A stretch of 22,348 nt of DNA, from positions 1 through 22,348 of the IMG/VR virus record IMGVR_UViG_3300028399_000031. One strand, given 5' to 3'. The notes below the pieces were generated by a model. It was given only the letters and a program-made list of their open reading frames with translations. It was not told the DNA's origin and made no database searches. Positions 15,276-22,249 of the stretch are shown here, one piece after another. Position 1 is the stretch's first letter, and every line of letters starts with the position of its first letter. Position numbers and translations under genes: made by a program. The DNA comes from a virus.

Positions 15276-17047
15276 GCGCGACGCGCGCCACCGACGAGCA
15301 GGCGGCCGCGATCAACTCCACGCATCGATATCGCGTGATCGTCGCGCATCCCGGGACCGGCAAGACGTTCACGCTCGCGCGAATCGTCGGCGAGCTCGTC
15401 CGGAGATTCCGGACACCGGAGGCCGTGACCGCCGTCACGTTCACTCGCAACGCCGCGGCCGAGCTCCGCGACCGCATCGCCGGAATCGTCGGCGAACGCG
15501 ACGCGCGCCGCATTCACATCGGAACATCGACCGCCATCGCTCTAAAGATTCTCCGGTCGAAGCCGTCGGCCTACGGATATCCCGACGAGATCACGGTCTA
15601 TGACGACACCGACGCGGCGGATGTTCTCGATGATATCCGCGTCCGATTGGGTCTCGATCACAAAGTCTCGACCAAGCGGGCCCGAGAATTGATCGAGGCC
15701 AAGCGGCGAGGCGAACCGGGAGAATGGACGCGCGAAGAAGAGCGCCTCACATCCGAATACGTCGAGACACTCCGGCGCGCCGGCGCCGTCGAGGTCGCCG
15801 AGATCATCGACCGCGCCGTCTGGCTCATGGCTCACGACGCCGACGTCCGCGATCGATTCCAATATCGCGCCCGGTGTCTCGTCGTGGACGAATACCACGA
15901 CACCGCGCCGAATGAGCGCGAGCTCTACCGCGTCCTCGATCCGCGCGAGGTCGTCATCGTCGGCGATCCGAATCAGGAGATTTACGGATTCCGAGGCACG
16001 TCAAATCAGTTCCTCTTGGGCGCCGCGGCGGACGAGGCATCGGAGGTGCATATCCTGTCGAGGTCGTTCCGCTCCGATCGGGCGATCGTCGCCGCCGCGC
16101 GGAATCTCATCGCGCGAAACCCGGCGCAACCCGACCGCGCGATCGAGGCCCGGCCCGGCGCCGCGCCCGGCGCCGTCCACGCCCGACGCTTCACCGCGTG
16201 GCCCGACCACGACGAGGCCATCGTCGAGATCGTCCGCGGCGCCTCGCACCGCGGCGAGTCCTCCGCCGTCCTCGTCCGCACGAATCGCGAGGTCGCACTC
16301 ATCATCCGCGCGATCCGCGCCGCCGGCGTCGAGGTCGTCCCGCTCTCGTCCGAGCGGTCGTTCCTCGCGCTCTCCGAGGTCCGGCTCTATCACGCGATGA
16401 TCCGCGCGGCGATCAACCCGCGCGACGAGATCGCCGCCCGTCTCGTCATGGACGCCGACCCGGATCTGCCGCGATGGAGGTCGCCCGACGGATTCACCGC
16501 GCGAATCGCCGCCCGACAGAACGACCAGGCCGTCCTCGACGTCGTCGGATGGACCGACCAGCACTCGATCGACGATCCGGGCGCCTACGCCGATCAGGCG
16601 CGGCGTGAGATCGTCGAGCGGTACGAGGGCGACGGATTGCATACCCGGGCGACGAATGTCGAGGAGGCGGCGCTCAGGGCCGCTCAGTGGCTCGACGATC
16701 ATCCCGGCGAGGGGCTCACCGAATATCTCGACTCGATCACCGCGATCGAGCTCGGCGACATGACGGCGCCCGATGAGACGATCCCCAGGGTGGGCACGGC
16801 TCACGCGGCGAAGGGGCTCGAGTTCGACGTGGTCGTCGTCGCCGGCATGGTCGATGGCTCGTTCCCGCTCGCGCCGCGACGCGATGCCGACCCGGTCGCT
16901 CATCTATGGGAGGAGCGGCGGTTGTTCTATGTCGCCGCAACTCGCGCGAGGCATACGCTTTACGTCATGTCTTGCACGCCGCCCGACGACCCGCGGAGAC
17001 AGGTCGTCTCTCAATTCGTCGGCGAGATGTTGACGCCGCCGACGTGA
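15272..17047 (+). CDS. UvrD/Rep-family SF1A DNA helicase
   Basis: The 591-residue protein contains the helicase motifs in order: a Q-motif-like TDEQAAAIN (7-15), motif I AHPGTGKT (25-32, Lys31), motif Ia VTFTRNAAAELRDRI, motif II DEYHD (206-210, where DEYQD or DEFQD is more usual), motif III GDPNQEIYGFRG (about 231-242), motif IV SRSFRSD, motif V TAHAAKGLEFD (about 509-519) and motif VI RRLFYVAATRARHTLYV (about 549-565). It unwinds DNA using ATP. It is shorter than cellular UvrD/PcrA, mainly through reduced accessory subdomains. It is translationally coupled to the small acidic gene and lies in the SMC-like ATPase operon, suggesting a shared role in phage recombination or replication. Confidence 0.9.
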   Translation: MSATRATDEQAAAINSTHRYRVIVAHPGTGKTFTLARIVGELVRRFRTPEAVTAVTFTRNAAAELRDRIAGIVGERDARRIHIGTSTAIALKILRSKPSAYGYPDEITVYDDTDAADVLDDIRVRLGLDHKVSTKRARELIEAKRRGEPGEWTREEERLTSEYVETLRRAGAVEVAEIIDRAVWLMAHDADVRDRFQYRARCLVVDEYHDTAPNERELYRVLDPREVVIVGDPNQEIYGFRGTSNQFLLGAAADEASEVHILSRSFRSDRAIVAAARNLIARNPAQPDRAIEARPGAAPGAVHARRFTAWPDHDEAIVEIVRGASHRGESSAVLVRTNREVALIIRAIRAAGVEVVPLSSERSFLALSEVRLYHAMIRAAINPRDEIAARLVMDADPDLPRWRSPDGFTARIAARQNDQAVLDVVGWTDQHSIDDPGAYADQARREIVERYEGDGLHTRATNVEEAALRAAQWLDDHPGEGLTEYLDSITAIELGDMTAPDETIPRVGTAHAAKGLEFDVVVVAGMVDGSFPLAPRRDADPVAHLWEERRLFYVAATRARHTLYVMSCTPPDDPRRQVVSQFVGEMLTPPT

Positions 17048-17058
17048 TCCGGTACGCT
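17030..17058 (+). promoter_or_regulatory. Candidate sigma70-type promoter before replication gene
   Basis: TTGACG (17030-17035), a 17-nt spacer and TACGCT (17053-17058) form a -35/-10 pair of the TTGACN/TANNNT type. It overlaps the helicase gene's 3' end and lies in the 40-base gap before the initiator-like gene, one of the few places in the window where genes do not touch. The -10 match is weak, so this is a prediction only. Confidence 0.4.
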
Positions 17059-17087
17059 CGCGGCGGAAATAGGACGGAGCGGGCACA

Positions 17088-17954
17088 ATGTCGAGACGGC
17101 GCCAATTCGTCAAGGTGTACGGAGAGGATCTCCGGACGAGCTCCCGGTTCCGCCGCCTCGGTCATGCCGCTCAGGGCGTCTATTTGAAGCTCCTCACGAT
17201 GATCGCCGACCAGGACGGGCTCGTCTATGCCTACTCCGACGGCGGATTCCTCAAGCCGTACACCGCGCACGAGCTCTCCGCGGAGATGTTCGTCCCGCGG
17301 TCGACGCTCTCCCGGGCGATCGAGCGATTGACCCGCGAGGACTGCCGGCTCGTCGTCGCCGTCGACCCGGGGCCGTTCGTCATCGACGGCGGCACGCCGT
17401 TGCGATACCACGCCGACACCGGCGGACTCGGCGTCCTCTGGATTCCGCGATTCTCCGAAAAGTCCGGCCGCGCCGACATCGAGCGCCGCGGCAAAACCCG
17501 GACGCCGCCCGCTCGCCGCCGCCTCCGATCGCTCGTCGCCGAGGCGCTCGCGACGCCGAAAACCGCCCAAAATCACGACGCCGAGCAGGCGATCGAATCA
17601 CACTTAGGAGACCGGAATCCGACCGGTTTTCGTCCATATGGACACAAACCGGACGAAACCCGGACGGATTCCGGGCGCACCGACGTAGACGCCGCAACGA
17701 CTTACGATCGGTCATTGCCGGACAAGAAACAGAATCAGAAACAGATAGACGCACGGCGTCACAACGACCGTAAGTCGTCGAAGCCGAACGTCACCACCGA
17801 CGGGCTGTCGGACGCGTCGATCCGCAAGCGCATCGACGACCTCGCCGCGGCGATCCGCGCAGGGTCGACCGGCGACGAGCTCGCCGAATGGACCGAGCTC
17901 ATCCGTGAGCGGTCGCGGCGCCGTGCGGCGTCGACCTCGGAGGTCGTCTCTTGA
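17088..17954 (+). CDS. Replication-initiator-like protein with N-terminal winged helix
   Basis: The 288-residue protein begins with a winged-helix-like domain (residues about 1-130): FVKVYGEDLRTSSRFRRLG, then GVYLKLLTMIADQDGLVYAY, VPRSTLSRAIERLTREDC and a wing segment ending GVLWIPRF. The pattern of a 'plant-pathogen/replisome-organizer' type N-terminus followed by a long disordered, charged linker (about 135-245) and a helical C-terminus is common in phage replication initiators of the lambda O or DnaD-like kinds. The linker DNA holds a dense set of repeats resembling an origin (see 17612-17778). The start is supported by GGACGGAG upstream. A transcriptional regulator remains possible. Confidence 0.6.
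   Translation: MSRRRQFVKVYGEDLRTSSRFRRLGHAAQGVYLKLLTMIADQDGLVYAYSDGGFLKPYTAHELSAEMFVPRSTLSRAIERLTREDCRLVVAVDPGPFVIDGGTPLRYHADTGGLGVLWIPRFSEKSGRADIERRGKTRTPPARRRLRSLVAEALATPKTAQNHDAEQAIESHLGDRNPTGFRPYGHKPDETRTDSGRTDVDAATTYDRSLPDKKQNQKQIDARRHNDRKSSKPNVTTDGLSDASIRKRIDDLAAAIRAGSTGDELAEWTELIRERSRRRAASTSEVVS
17612..17778. other. Repeat cluster, candidate replication origin inside the initiator gene
   Basis: The stretch contains a perfect 10-bp inverted repeat CCGGAATCCG (17612-17621) / CGGATTCCGG (17665-17674); a nested 30-bp palindrome with 15-base arms and two mismatches centred on GTCCATATGGAC (17623-17652); adjacent repeats AAACCGGACG and AAACCCGGACG (17646-17666); an A-rich pair AGAAACAGA (17725-17733 and 17737-17745); and a perfect pair ACGACTTACG (17697-17706) / CGTAAGTCGT (17769-17778). 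Repeats next to an A-rich segment inside an initiator gene match the lambda-type origin plan. Function is inferred. Confidence 0.45.
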
Positions 17955-18355
17955 GCCGGCGCGTGCGATTCTCCGACCGGGCCGACGAGGTCGCGTTTTG
18001 CATCGCCCACCATCCCGACTATCGAGACCTCCGGCACGTCTGCCGGGAGTACCGATTCGACAAGACGCGCCGATGGAGGTTCGATCTCGCGTGGCCGGCG
18101 CTCAGGATCGCCGTCGAAATCCACGGGGGCACCAGGTCGGCCCGAGGCCGTCGCAATTCGCACGCCGGACCGAAGGGGCTCCAACGCGACCTCGAGAAGG
18201 CCCGGGGGGCGCTCTTTCGAGGATGGCGCCTCCTCGCCTACACCGATCTCGACCTCGAGGAGCACGGGGTCGCGCTCATCGTCGACGAGGTGCGACGCCT
18301 CCGCGATGGGACAAGTGCAAATGACCACGAAACCAAGGAGGGAAGTCCCGAATGA
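17951..18355 (+). CDS. Vsr/DUF559-like PD-(D/E)XK endonuclease
   Basis: The 134-residue protein has the compact core REYRFDKTRRWRFDLAWP, then RIAVEIHGGT, KGLQRDLEKARGALFRGWRLLAYT. This is the arrangement of Vsr/DUF559-type nucleases widespread in phages. Likely catalytic residues are Asp45 and Glu56, with His58 in place of the lysine of classic PD-(D/E)XK enzymes, as seen in Vsr-like branches. It starts with TTG overlapping the previous TGA, and GGAGG at 17939-17943 lies exactly 7 nt upstream, so TTG is well supported. A branched-DNA or nicking role in replication or recombination is plausible from its position after the initiator gene. Confidence 0.75.
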   Translation: MSRRVRFSDRADEVAFCIAHHPDYRDLRHVCREYRFDKTRRWRFDLAWPALRIAVEIHGGTRSARGRRNSHAGPKGLQRDLEKARGALFRGWRLLAYTDLDLEEHGVALIVDEVRRLRDGTSANDHETKEGSPE

Positions 18356-18678
18356 AGAATGCCGACCAACCGATACCCGTCATGATCGCGCGCCCGGAAG
18401 ATGGGTTCGCCGCCGGCCGCACGTATCCCGCATGGATTCGCGAGCACGCGGTCGACGTCGCGAATGAGTCGGGGGAGATCCTCCGATTCCCGCGATCGTT
18501 CGTCCGATTCGATGTTCGCGCTTGGCGCGACGACGTCCTCGACATCGACGGCGTGACCGAGGCGCTCGACAACCTCGACGAGCGAATCGCGGAGGTCAAG
18601 GGGAAGAGGGTTCAAGAATCACTAGTCGCGGCGTCGCTCATCGTCCGCGAAACCATCCAGCGGGGGGGCTCGAAATGA
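18352..18678 (+). CDS. Hypothetical protein, 108 aa
   Basis: No family is recognised. The N-terminal half looks like a small beta domain (VMIARPEDGFAAGRTYPAW, EILRFPRSFVRFDVRAW), and the C-terminal half is a charged helix (GVTEALDNLDERIAEVKGKRVQESLVAAS). It overlaps both neighbours as ATGA. AGGAGGG lies upstream of its ATG inside the nuclease gene. It begins the block of small genes that continues to the end of the window. Confidence 0.55.
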   Translation: MKNADQPIPVMIARPEDGFAAGRTYPAWIREHAVDVANESGEILRFPRSFVRFDVRAWRDDVLDIDGVTEALDNLDERIAEVKGKRVQESLVAASLIVRETIQRGGSK

Positions 18679-18872
18679 TCCGACCGTCTCGATTCGATCT
18701 CATGGGGTCTTTTGCGCTCTTCGCGATCACGTCCGCGTGTCTTGTCGCCTACCTCGTCTCCTACGAAATCGCCGGATGGCACGGCGTCGCCCGGCTCTTC
18801 GGCGCGTCCGCCGCGATTGTCGTCACGATCGTTATCGTGGACGAGATCGACTATCGGAGGACCGGTTCATGA
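18675..18872 (+). CDS. Small two-helix membrane protein, 65 aa
   Basis: Starting from the ATG that overlaps the previous stop, this protein has two hydrophobic segments, residues about 10-28 (MGSFALFAITSACLVAYLV) and 38-56 (ARLFGASAAIVVTIVIV). They are joined by a short loop, and the protein ends with a charged tail (DEIDYRRTGS). It should sit in the inner membrane with both ends on the same side. Two-helix phage proteins of this size include holins and membrane-acting takeover or exclusion proteins. Its place among early-type genes makes a main-holin role less likely. Confidence 0.55.
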   Translation: MIRPSRFDLMGSFALFAITSACLVAYLVSYEIAGWHGVARLFGASAAIVVTIVIVDEIDYRRTGS

Positions 18873-19087
18873 TCCGATTCCGAATCGTCCCGCGCGCCGC
18901 TTGGGTTGGGCTGCATGTCTCCGAAATGCCCGGGGTGGCGTTTTTTCAACCCGTCCCGTTTCTCCGCATCGTCATCGACGCGCGACGCGACGACCGCGAA
19001 CATCTCACGAAACAACTCGCCGCGATTGATGCGGTAATTGCCCGGCGCACGCCTCCACCGTTCCGCTCAAGGAGGGGTACACGATGA
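18869..19087 (+). CDS. Hypothetical protein, 72 aa
   Basis: The start chosen is ATG 18869, which overlaps the previous stop as ATGA and has GGAGG about 8 nt upstream. A longer reading from 18737 would run through the membrane protein gene and is rejected. The sequence starts with beta-like MIRFRIVPRAAWVGLHV, continues with FLRIVIDARRDDREHL and a short helix, and ends in a basic tail (RRTPPPFRSRRGTR). No family is recognised. The stop overlaps the next ATG. Confidence 0.5.
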   Translation: MIRFRIVPRAAWVGLHVSEMPGVAFFQPVPFLRIVIDARRDDREHLTKQLAAIDAVIARRTPPPFRSRRGTR

Positions 19088-19407
19088 AACAACCGGCACT
19101 GTCGATCGACGTCTCCATGCGCCTCGAACGCTCCACGACAGAGCGAGGATCGCGCCTTTACCGAACGACTCTACTCGTCGAGATCCCGAAGGAGCGGGCC
19201 CGGTCGTTCGTCGCCGACCGCATCATGTCGATGGACGACGCGAACAAGCTCGAAGCTCAAACCGATTGGCAGGACGTCATCATCGCCGACGCGCTTAACC
19301 AGCTCCGAATGAACGCCGCGCTCATCATGACCGCGGTCCATACCATCGAAACCGCCGCGCGGGAGGCGGCGGACGTCGCAACCGAAACCAGAAAGGAAAC
19401 GCCATGA
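19084..19407 (+). CDS. Hypothetical protein, 107 aa
   Basis: No family is recognised. The first half is beta-like (ALSIDVSMRLERST, LYRTTLLVEIPKERARSFVADRI). The second half is mostly helical (MNAALIMTAVHTIETAAREAADVATETRK). AGGAGGG lies just upstream of the ATG (within AAGGAGGGGT at 19070-19079), one of the better ribosome sites of this block. It overlaps both neighbours by 4 bases and is therefore probably co-translated with them. Confidence 0.5.
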   Translation: MKQPALSIDVSMRLERSTTERGSRLYRTTLLVEIPKERARSFVADRIMSMDDANKLEAQTDWQDVIIADALNQLRMNAALIMTAVHTIETAAREAADVATETRKETP

Positions 19408-19838
19408 ACCGATGCCCGAATTGCGGATCATCCGCCATCATCGAGACCGCCGACAACGGTTATCGATGCCGATCGTGCTCCGCGCCATGCCCGGCGCCGC
19501 CGCCTCAACTCGAATCGCCAGCCGAAGCCGTCGACATCGCAGTCGCACCACCGATCCGGACGCGCGACGACGTCCGAGCCGACGGCGCCGTCCCGGTCCC
19601 AGAGATCCATGACGAGGAGCCGCACGACGCGACGATTGTCCATGTCGTCGAAGGCGACGGGCTCCGGTCCGTCAGGGCCGTTGACGTCAACCGAGGCGAC
19701 CTCTTCAAGCTCGCGATCGACGACGGCGAGCTCCTCGAAGCCGTCGATTTCGAGGTGCTCCAAGAAGGAGAGCACATCATCGCGAAGGTCGTCGAACCGG
19801 ACGACGACGGGCAACCGGAAGACGAAGGGGACAAATGA
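19404..19838 (+). CDS. Zinc-ribbon protein with acidic C-terminus
   Basis: The 144-residue protein opens with a compact zinc ribbon: CPNC at residues 4-7 and CRSC at 22-25, separated by 14 residues. A Pro-rich linker (about 28-55) leads to an acidic beta-rich region (RAVDVNRGDLFKLAIDDG, VDFEVLQEGEHIIAKV) and a strongly acidic tail (EPDDDGQPEDEGDK). Zinc ribbons with acidic tails often bind nucleic acid or RNA polymerase, so a regulatory role is conceivable, but nothing in the sequence settles it. It is coupled to its neighbours by ATGA overlaps. Confidence 0.6.
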   Translation: MNRCPNCGSSAIIETADNGYRCRSCSAPCPAPPPQLESPAEAVDIAVAPPIRTRDDVRADGAVPVPEIHDEEPHDATIVHVVEGDGLRSVRAVDVNRGDLFKLAIDDGELLEAVDFEVLQEGEHIIAKVVEPDDDGQPEDEGDK

Positions 19839-20206
19839 TGAGCGAAACCAAACCCGCGATCTCCATGCACGGTCTCAAGCCGGGAAACGTGTTTCACCTC
19901 GTGAACCGCGCCGCCAAGTCGCTCCGAAACGCAGGGCTCGATCACGCCGCGGCCGACCTCCTGTCTCGCATCATCAAGCAGGACAACGTGAAATGGTCCT
20001 ACGAGGAGACGCTCGACATCGTCCGCGAATATGTCGCGGTCGTCGAGGAGCTCGATACCGGGGATGATGGTCCTCCCGGCGAATCCGGCGCGATTTCGCT
20101 CGGCGGTTTGGCAGCCGCCGTCATCATCCTCGGTCTCGTCCTCCTCTATCTCATGACCGACACCGAAGCGGTCGACGAGATCATCAGGAGGGCGCTATGG
20201 CGGTGA
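19835..20206 (+). CDS. Tail-anchored membrane protein, 123 aa
   Basis: Residues 1-80 are soluble and helical (HLVNRAAKSLRNAGLDHAAADLL, SYEETLDIVREYVAVVEEL). One hydrophobic segment lies near the end (about 88-108, SLGGLAAAVIILGLVLLYLM), followed by a short tail with basic residues. This suggests a cytoplasmic domain anchored by its C-terminus. Two ATG codons lie in a row; the first overlaps the previous stop and is used here. No family is recognised. Confidence 0.55.
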   Translation: MMSETKPAISMHGLKPGNVFHLVNRAAKSLRNAGLDHAAADLLSRIIKQDNVKWSYEETLDIVREYVAVVEELDTGDDGPPGESGAISLGGLAAAVIILGLVLLYLMTDTEAVDEIIRRALWR

Positions 20207-20550
20207 CATATGAGCAGCTCATCGATAGCCCGCAGGCCACCGAGGCTTTATTCGCGTATGCGAAGCGAATCGTCGATGCGTTCGCCGAGATCGAGGACCG
20301 CATCGAGAAGCTCGAACGCCACGTCGAGGAAATCCGCGAGGCGTTCGTCTCACGATGCGATGGACTCGCGTCGACTATCGAGACGGCGCAGAAGCGACTG
20401 GACTCGATTTCGGACATAGCGCGACCAGCGGACAACCTCAGACCGATCGACGCGCGAGTTCACGGCGATGAGTCGATACCGCGGATTCGAGACCTCGTCG
20501 AGATCGTCGAGAAGCTCGCGCGGCTCGGGAAAGGCGGCGCAGGATCATGA
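20197..20550 (+). CDS. Coiled-coil hypothetical protein, 117 aa
   Basis: The protein is almost wholly helical with heptad-like charge spacing: FAYAKRIVDAFAEIEDRIEKLERHVEEIREAF at residues about 19-50, and a C-terminal helix IRDLVEIVEKLARLG. It overlaps the previous gene by 10 bases. The next gene encodes a shorter protein with the same beginning and end pattern, so the two look like relatives. The function is unknown; a scaffolding or binding role is a guess. Confidence 0.5.
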   Translation: MAVTYEQLIDSPQATEALFAYAKRIVDAFAEIEDRIEKLERHVEEIREAFVSRCDGLASTIETAQKRLDSISDIARPADNLRPIDARVHGDESIPRIRDLVEIVEKLARLGKGGAGS

Positions 20551-20756
20551 GGGTCGACAAGGATCGCATGAGGGCGCATCTTGAGAGCGCCGATCCTGTT
20601 TCGTTCGCGTCCACGGTCGCCGATGCGCTGAATGAGATGGATGCGCGGATCGAGAGAATCGAGCGAAGTGGGGTAACCGAGGTGGATCGGTTGCGGAGGA
20701 TCCTCAGACGCATTCAGGAGATGGCGCGAAAGGCCCTAGGGGAGGCCGGCGAATGA
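20547..20756 (+). CDS. Short coiled-coil protein related to its upstream neighbour
   Basis: This 69-residue protein contains FASTVADALNEMDARIERIER and ends VDRLRRILRRIQEMARKALGEAGE. Both stretches line up with the neighbouring 117-residue protein (FAEIEDRIEKLER and IRDLVEIVEKLARLGKGGAGS), with about 40 middle residues missing. A tandem duplication followed by internal loss would explain this, although short coiled coils can also resemble each other by chance. ATGA overlaps join it to both neighbours. Confidence 0.5.
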   Translation: MRVDKDRMRAHLESADPVSFASTVADALNEMDARIERIERSGVTEVDRLRRILRRIQEMARKALGEAGE

Positions 20757-21589
20757 GCACAGCGTTGACGACGCATCCAATGACCGAGAAGAACCTCGTC
20801 GACATGATTCGGCGGCGCTACTCATTGCCCGAGTGGGCTACATTTGATCAAGTCCGCAACGCGACGGGGGCGATGCACGATCGGACCATCGACGTCTTCG
20901 CCATCAACTGCTACCCGTCGTCACGCATTCGGTACATCGCGTGCGAGGTCAAGGTTGATCGCGCTGATTTCCGCCGAGAGCTCGACCAACCGGAGAAACG
21001 CGAGGCATTCGCAAAGCTCGTGAACGAGTTCTGGTATGTCGCGCCGCGTGGCGTCATCCCGGCCGCAGAGGTGCCGGACGGATGCGGACTCCTCGAAACA
21101 TGGGGCCAGGACAAGCTCCGCGCCACGATTCGGGCGCGGCAAAACCTCGACAACCATCCCGACGAGTTTCTATGGATCTCGCTTGCGCGCCGCATGTCCG
21201 AGACGATGCAGGACGCGAGACATCGGTCGAAGGTTTTCGCGGAATGGCGCGGCAAGTCGATTTCGATCGACGATCTACGCCGCCTCGCAAGTAAGCTCGG
21301 AATGGATCGAGACGTGCAGATCCGGGCCGAGATGATCGCTCACGAAATGCGCCGGGCCGCGAAGAAAACCGCGAAGCAATGGATCGCGCAGAACCACTTC
21401 GTCCTCCGAGACGTACAACGAGCCGTCAAGGCCGATCTCGGAAAGGGATACTATGAGGCGGTCGAGGCCGGCGAAATCGCGGAATGGCTCCGGAGAAAGA
21501 CCATGAGCGACAAGCTCGCCGGGCTCGCATCGGATTTGCGACGTTGCGCCGACTGGATCGACCAGGTTACGGAGAGAGATAGATCATGA
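20753..21589 (+). CDS. MmcB-like PD-(D/E)XK nuclease-fold protein
   Basis: The 278-residue protein carries a nuclease-like core: RTIDVFAINCY, then RYIACEVKVDRADFRREL, PEKREAFAKLVNEFWYVAPRG. The likely active-site set is Asp47, Glu65 and Lys67 (D...ExK). 'EVK.sRaDF..el..PeKr' followed by 'YvaP.g' is typical of MmcB-like DNA repair and related phage nuclease-fold proteins. The C-terminal half (about 150-278) is helical and basic (RRAAKKTAKQWIAQN), possibly DNA-binding, and is not recognised. A role in phage DNA processing or host DNA attack is possible. Confidence 0.65.
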   Translation: MSTALTTHPMTEKNLVDMIRRRYSLPEWATFDQVRNATGAMHDRTIDVFAINCYPSSRIRYIACEVKVDRADFRRELDQPEKREAFAKLVNEFWYVAPRGVIPAAEVPDGCGLLETWGQDKLRATIRARQNLDNHPDEFLWISLARRMSETMQDARHRSKVFAEWRGKSISIDDLRRLASKLGMDRDVQIRAEMIAHEMRRAAKKTAKQWIAQNHFVLRDVQRAVKADLGKGYYEAVEAGEIAEWLRRKTMSDKLAGLASDLRRCADWIDQVTERDRS

Positions 21590-21783
21590 GCAAGACATGG
21601 GCGAAGGCGGTCCTCGATGAGATCGACGAGCGCGGGGACGGACTCACCGAATGGGAGATCGAGTTTTGCGCCTCGATCCGGCCCACGGTGGACGCCGGCG
21701 CGCCGCTCTCCGAGCGACAGGTCAAGTCTCTCGCTCAGATTCACGAGGATCGGGTGCCGCCGACGGTGGAGGGGGTCGAATGA
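21586..21783 (+). CDS. Hypothetical protein, 65 aa
   Basis: The product is a small acidic helical protein (KAVLDEIDERGDGLTEWEIEF, then APLSERQVKSLAQIHEDR). The second part resembles short 'ls..Q...L..I...v' modules found in small phage proteins of unknown role. ATGA overlaps on both sides support translation. Confidence 0.5.
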   Translation: MSKTWAKAVLDEIDERGDGLTEWEIEFCASIRPTVDAGAPLSERQVKSLAQIHEDRVPPTVEGVE

Positions 21784-21962
21784 CGATCGACGACGCGCGG
21801 CGCATCGCCGCCAAAGTATTCGAGCTCCGCGAGATGCGCGGTGTGACAATGACGCCAGAAAATCTCGAAGCGATCGCCGGGGTCATCAAGGCTGTTGCAG
21901 ACGAACCGCAGGGAGACTCGACGTACCAAGGCGGGTCGCTCAGGCAGGAGGGGGATCAATGA
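21780..21962 (+). CDS. Hypothetical protein, 60 aa
   Basis: The start chosen is ATG 21780, which overlaps the previous stop, with GGAGGGGG upstream. An earlier start at 21651 would run through the preceding gene. The protein is one or two helices (TIDDARRIAAKVFELREMR, ENLEAIAGVIKAVADE) with a polar tail. No family is recognised. Confidence 0.45.
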   Translation: MTIDDARRIAAKVFELREMRGVTMTPENLEAIAGVIKAVADEPQGDSTYQGGSLRQEGDQ

Positions 21963-22249
21963 CACGACCACAGCTTGCAGGGCTGAATCGATCGATCACA
22001 CAGACCAGGCGCCGGGTATCCGGCTCGATGCTCAAGATCCCGCCGGGGCCCGCGATCGGTCCAGAGGAGCGCCAGGCGGATCGACTCAGCGAGATCATGC
22101 AGCGAGCACGGATCGAGATCGACCGTGCGACTAAAGCCGGCGATCGGTCCGCGTTCCTCGCCGCCGCCGAGCTCCATGACGCTGCCGCGACAGCACTCTC
22201 GCGTCCTGGCGACCGCGCGGCACTGGACGCCGTCGCGGATCTCTGGTAG
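21959..22249 (+). CDS. Hypothetical protein, 96 aa; last gene of the operon
   Basis: The start is ATG 21959, overlapping the previous stop, with AGGAGGGGG about 5 nt upstream. The protein begins with a basic, probably disordered segment (residues 1-40), then helices (QADRLSEIMQRARIEIDRATKAGDRSAFLAAAELHDAAATAL). The second helix pair recalls a small helical-repeat unit. No family is recognised. The coding run of the window ends here, 62 bases before a terminator. Confidence 0.5.
   Translation: MTRPQLAGLNRSITQTRRRVSGSMLKIPPGPAIGPEERQADRLSEIMQRARIEIDRATKAGDRSAFLAAAELHDAAATALSRPGDRAALDAVADLW

Noticed and set aside
15272-17047. The ATPase plus UvrD-helicase pair as a Gabija (GajA/GajB) defence system
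   Set aside because: The ATPase has long coiled coils and an SMC-like layout, and I see no C-terminal TOPRIM nuclease segment as in GajA. The setting is a phage replication block.
19327-19338. A second copy of the operator half-site (ATGACCGCGGTC) inside a small gene
   Set aside because: It is an exact 8-base match plus palindrome, but it lies within coding sequence away from any promoter and is short enough to be chance in GC-rich DNA.
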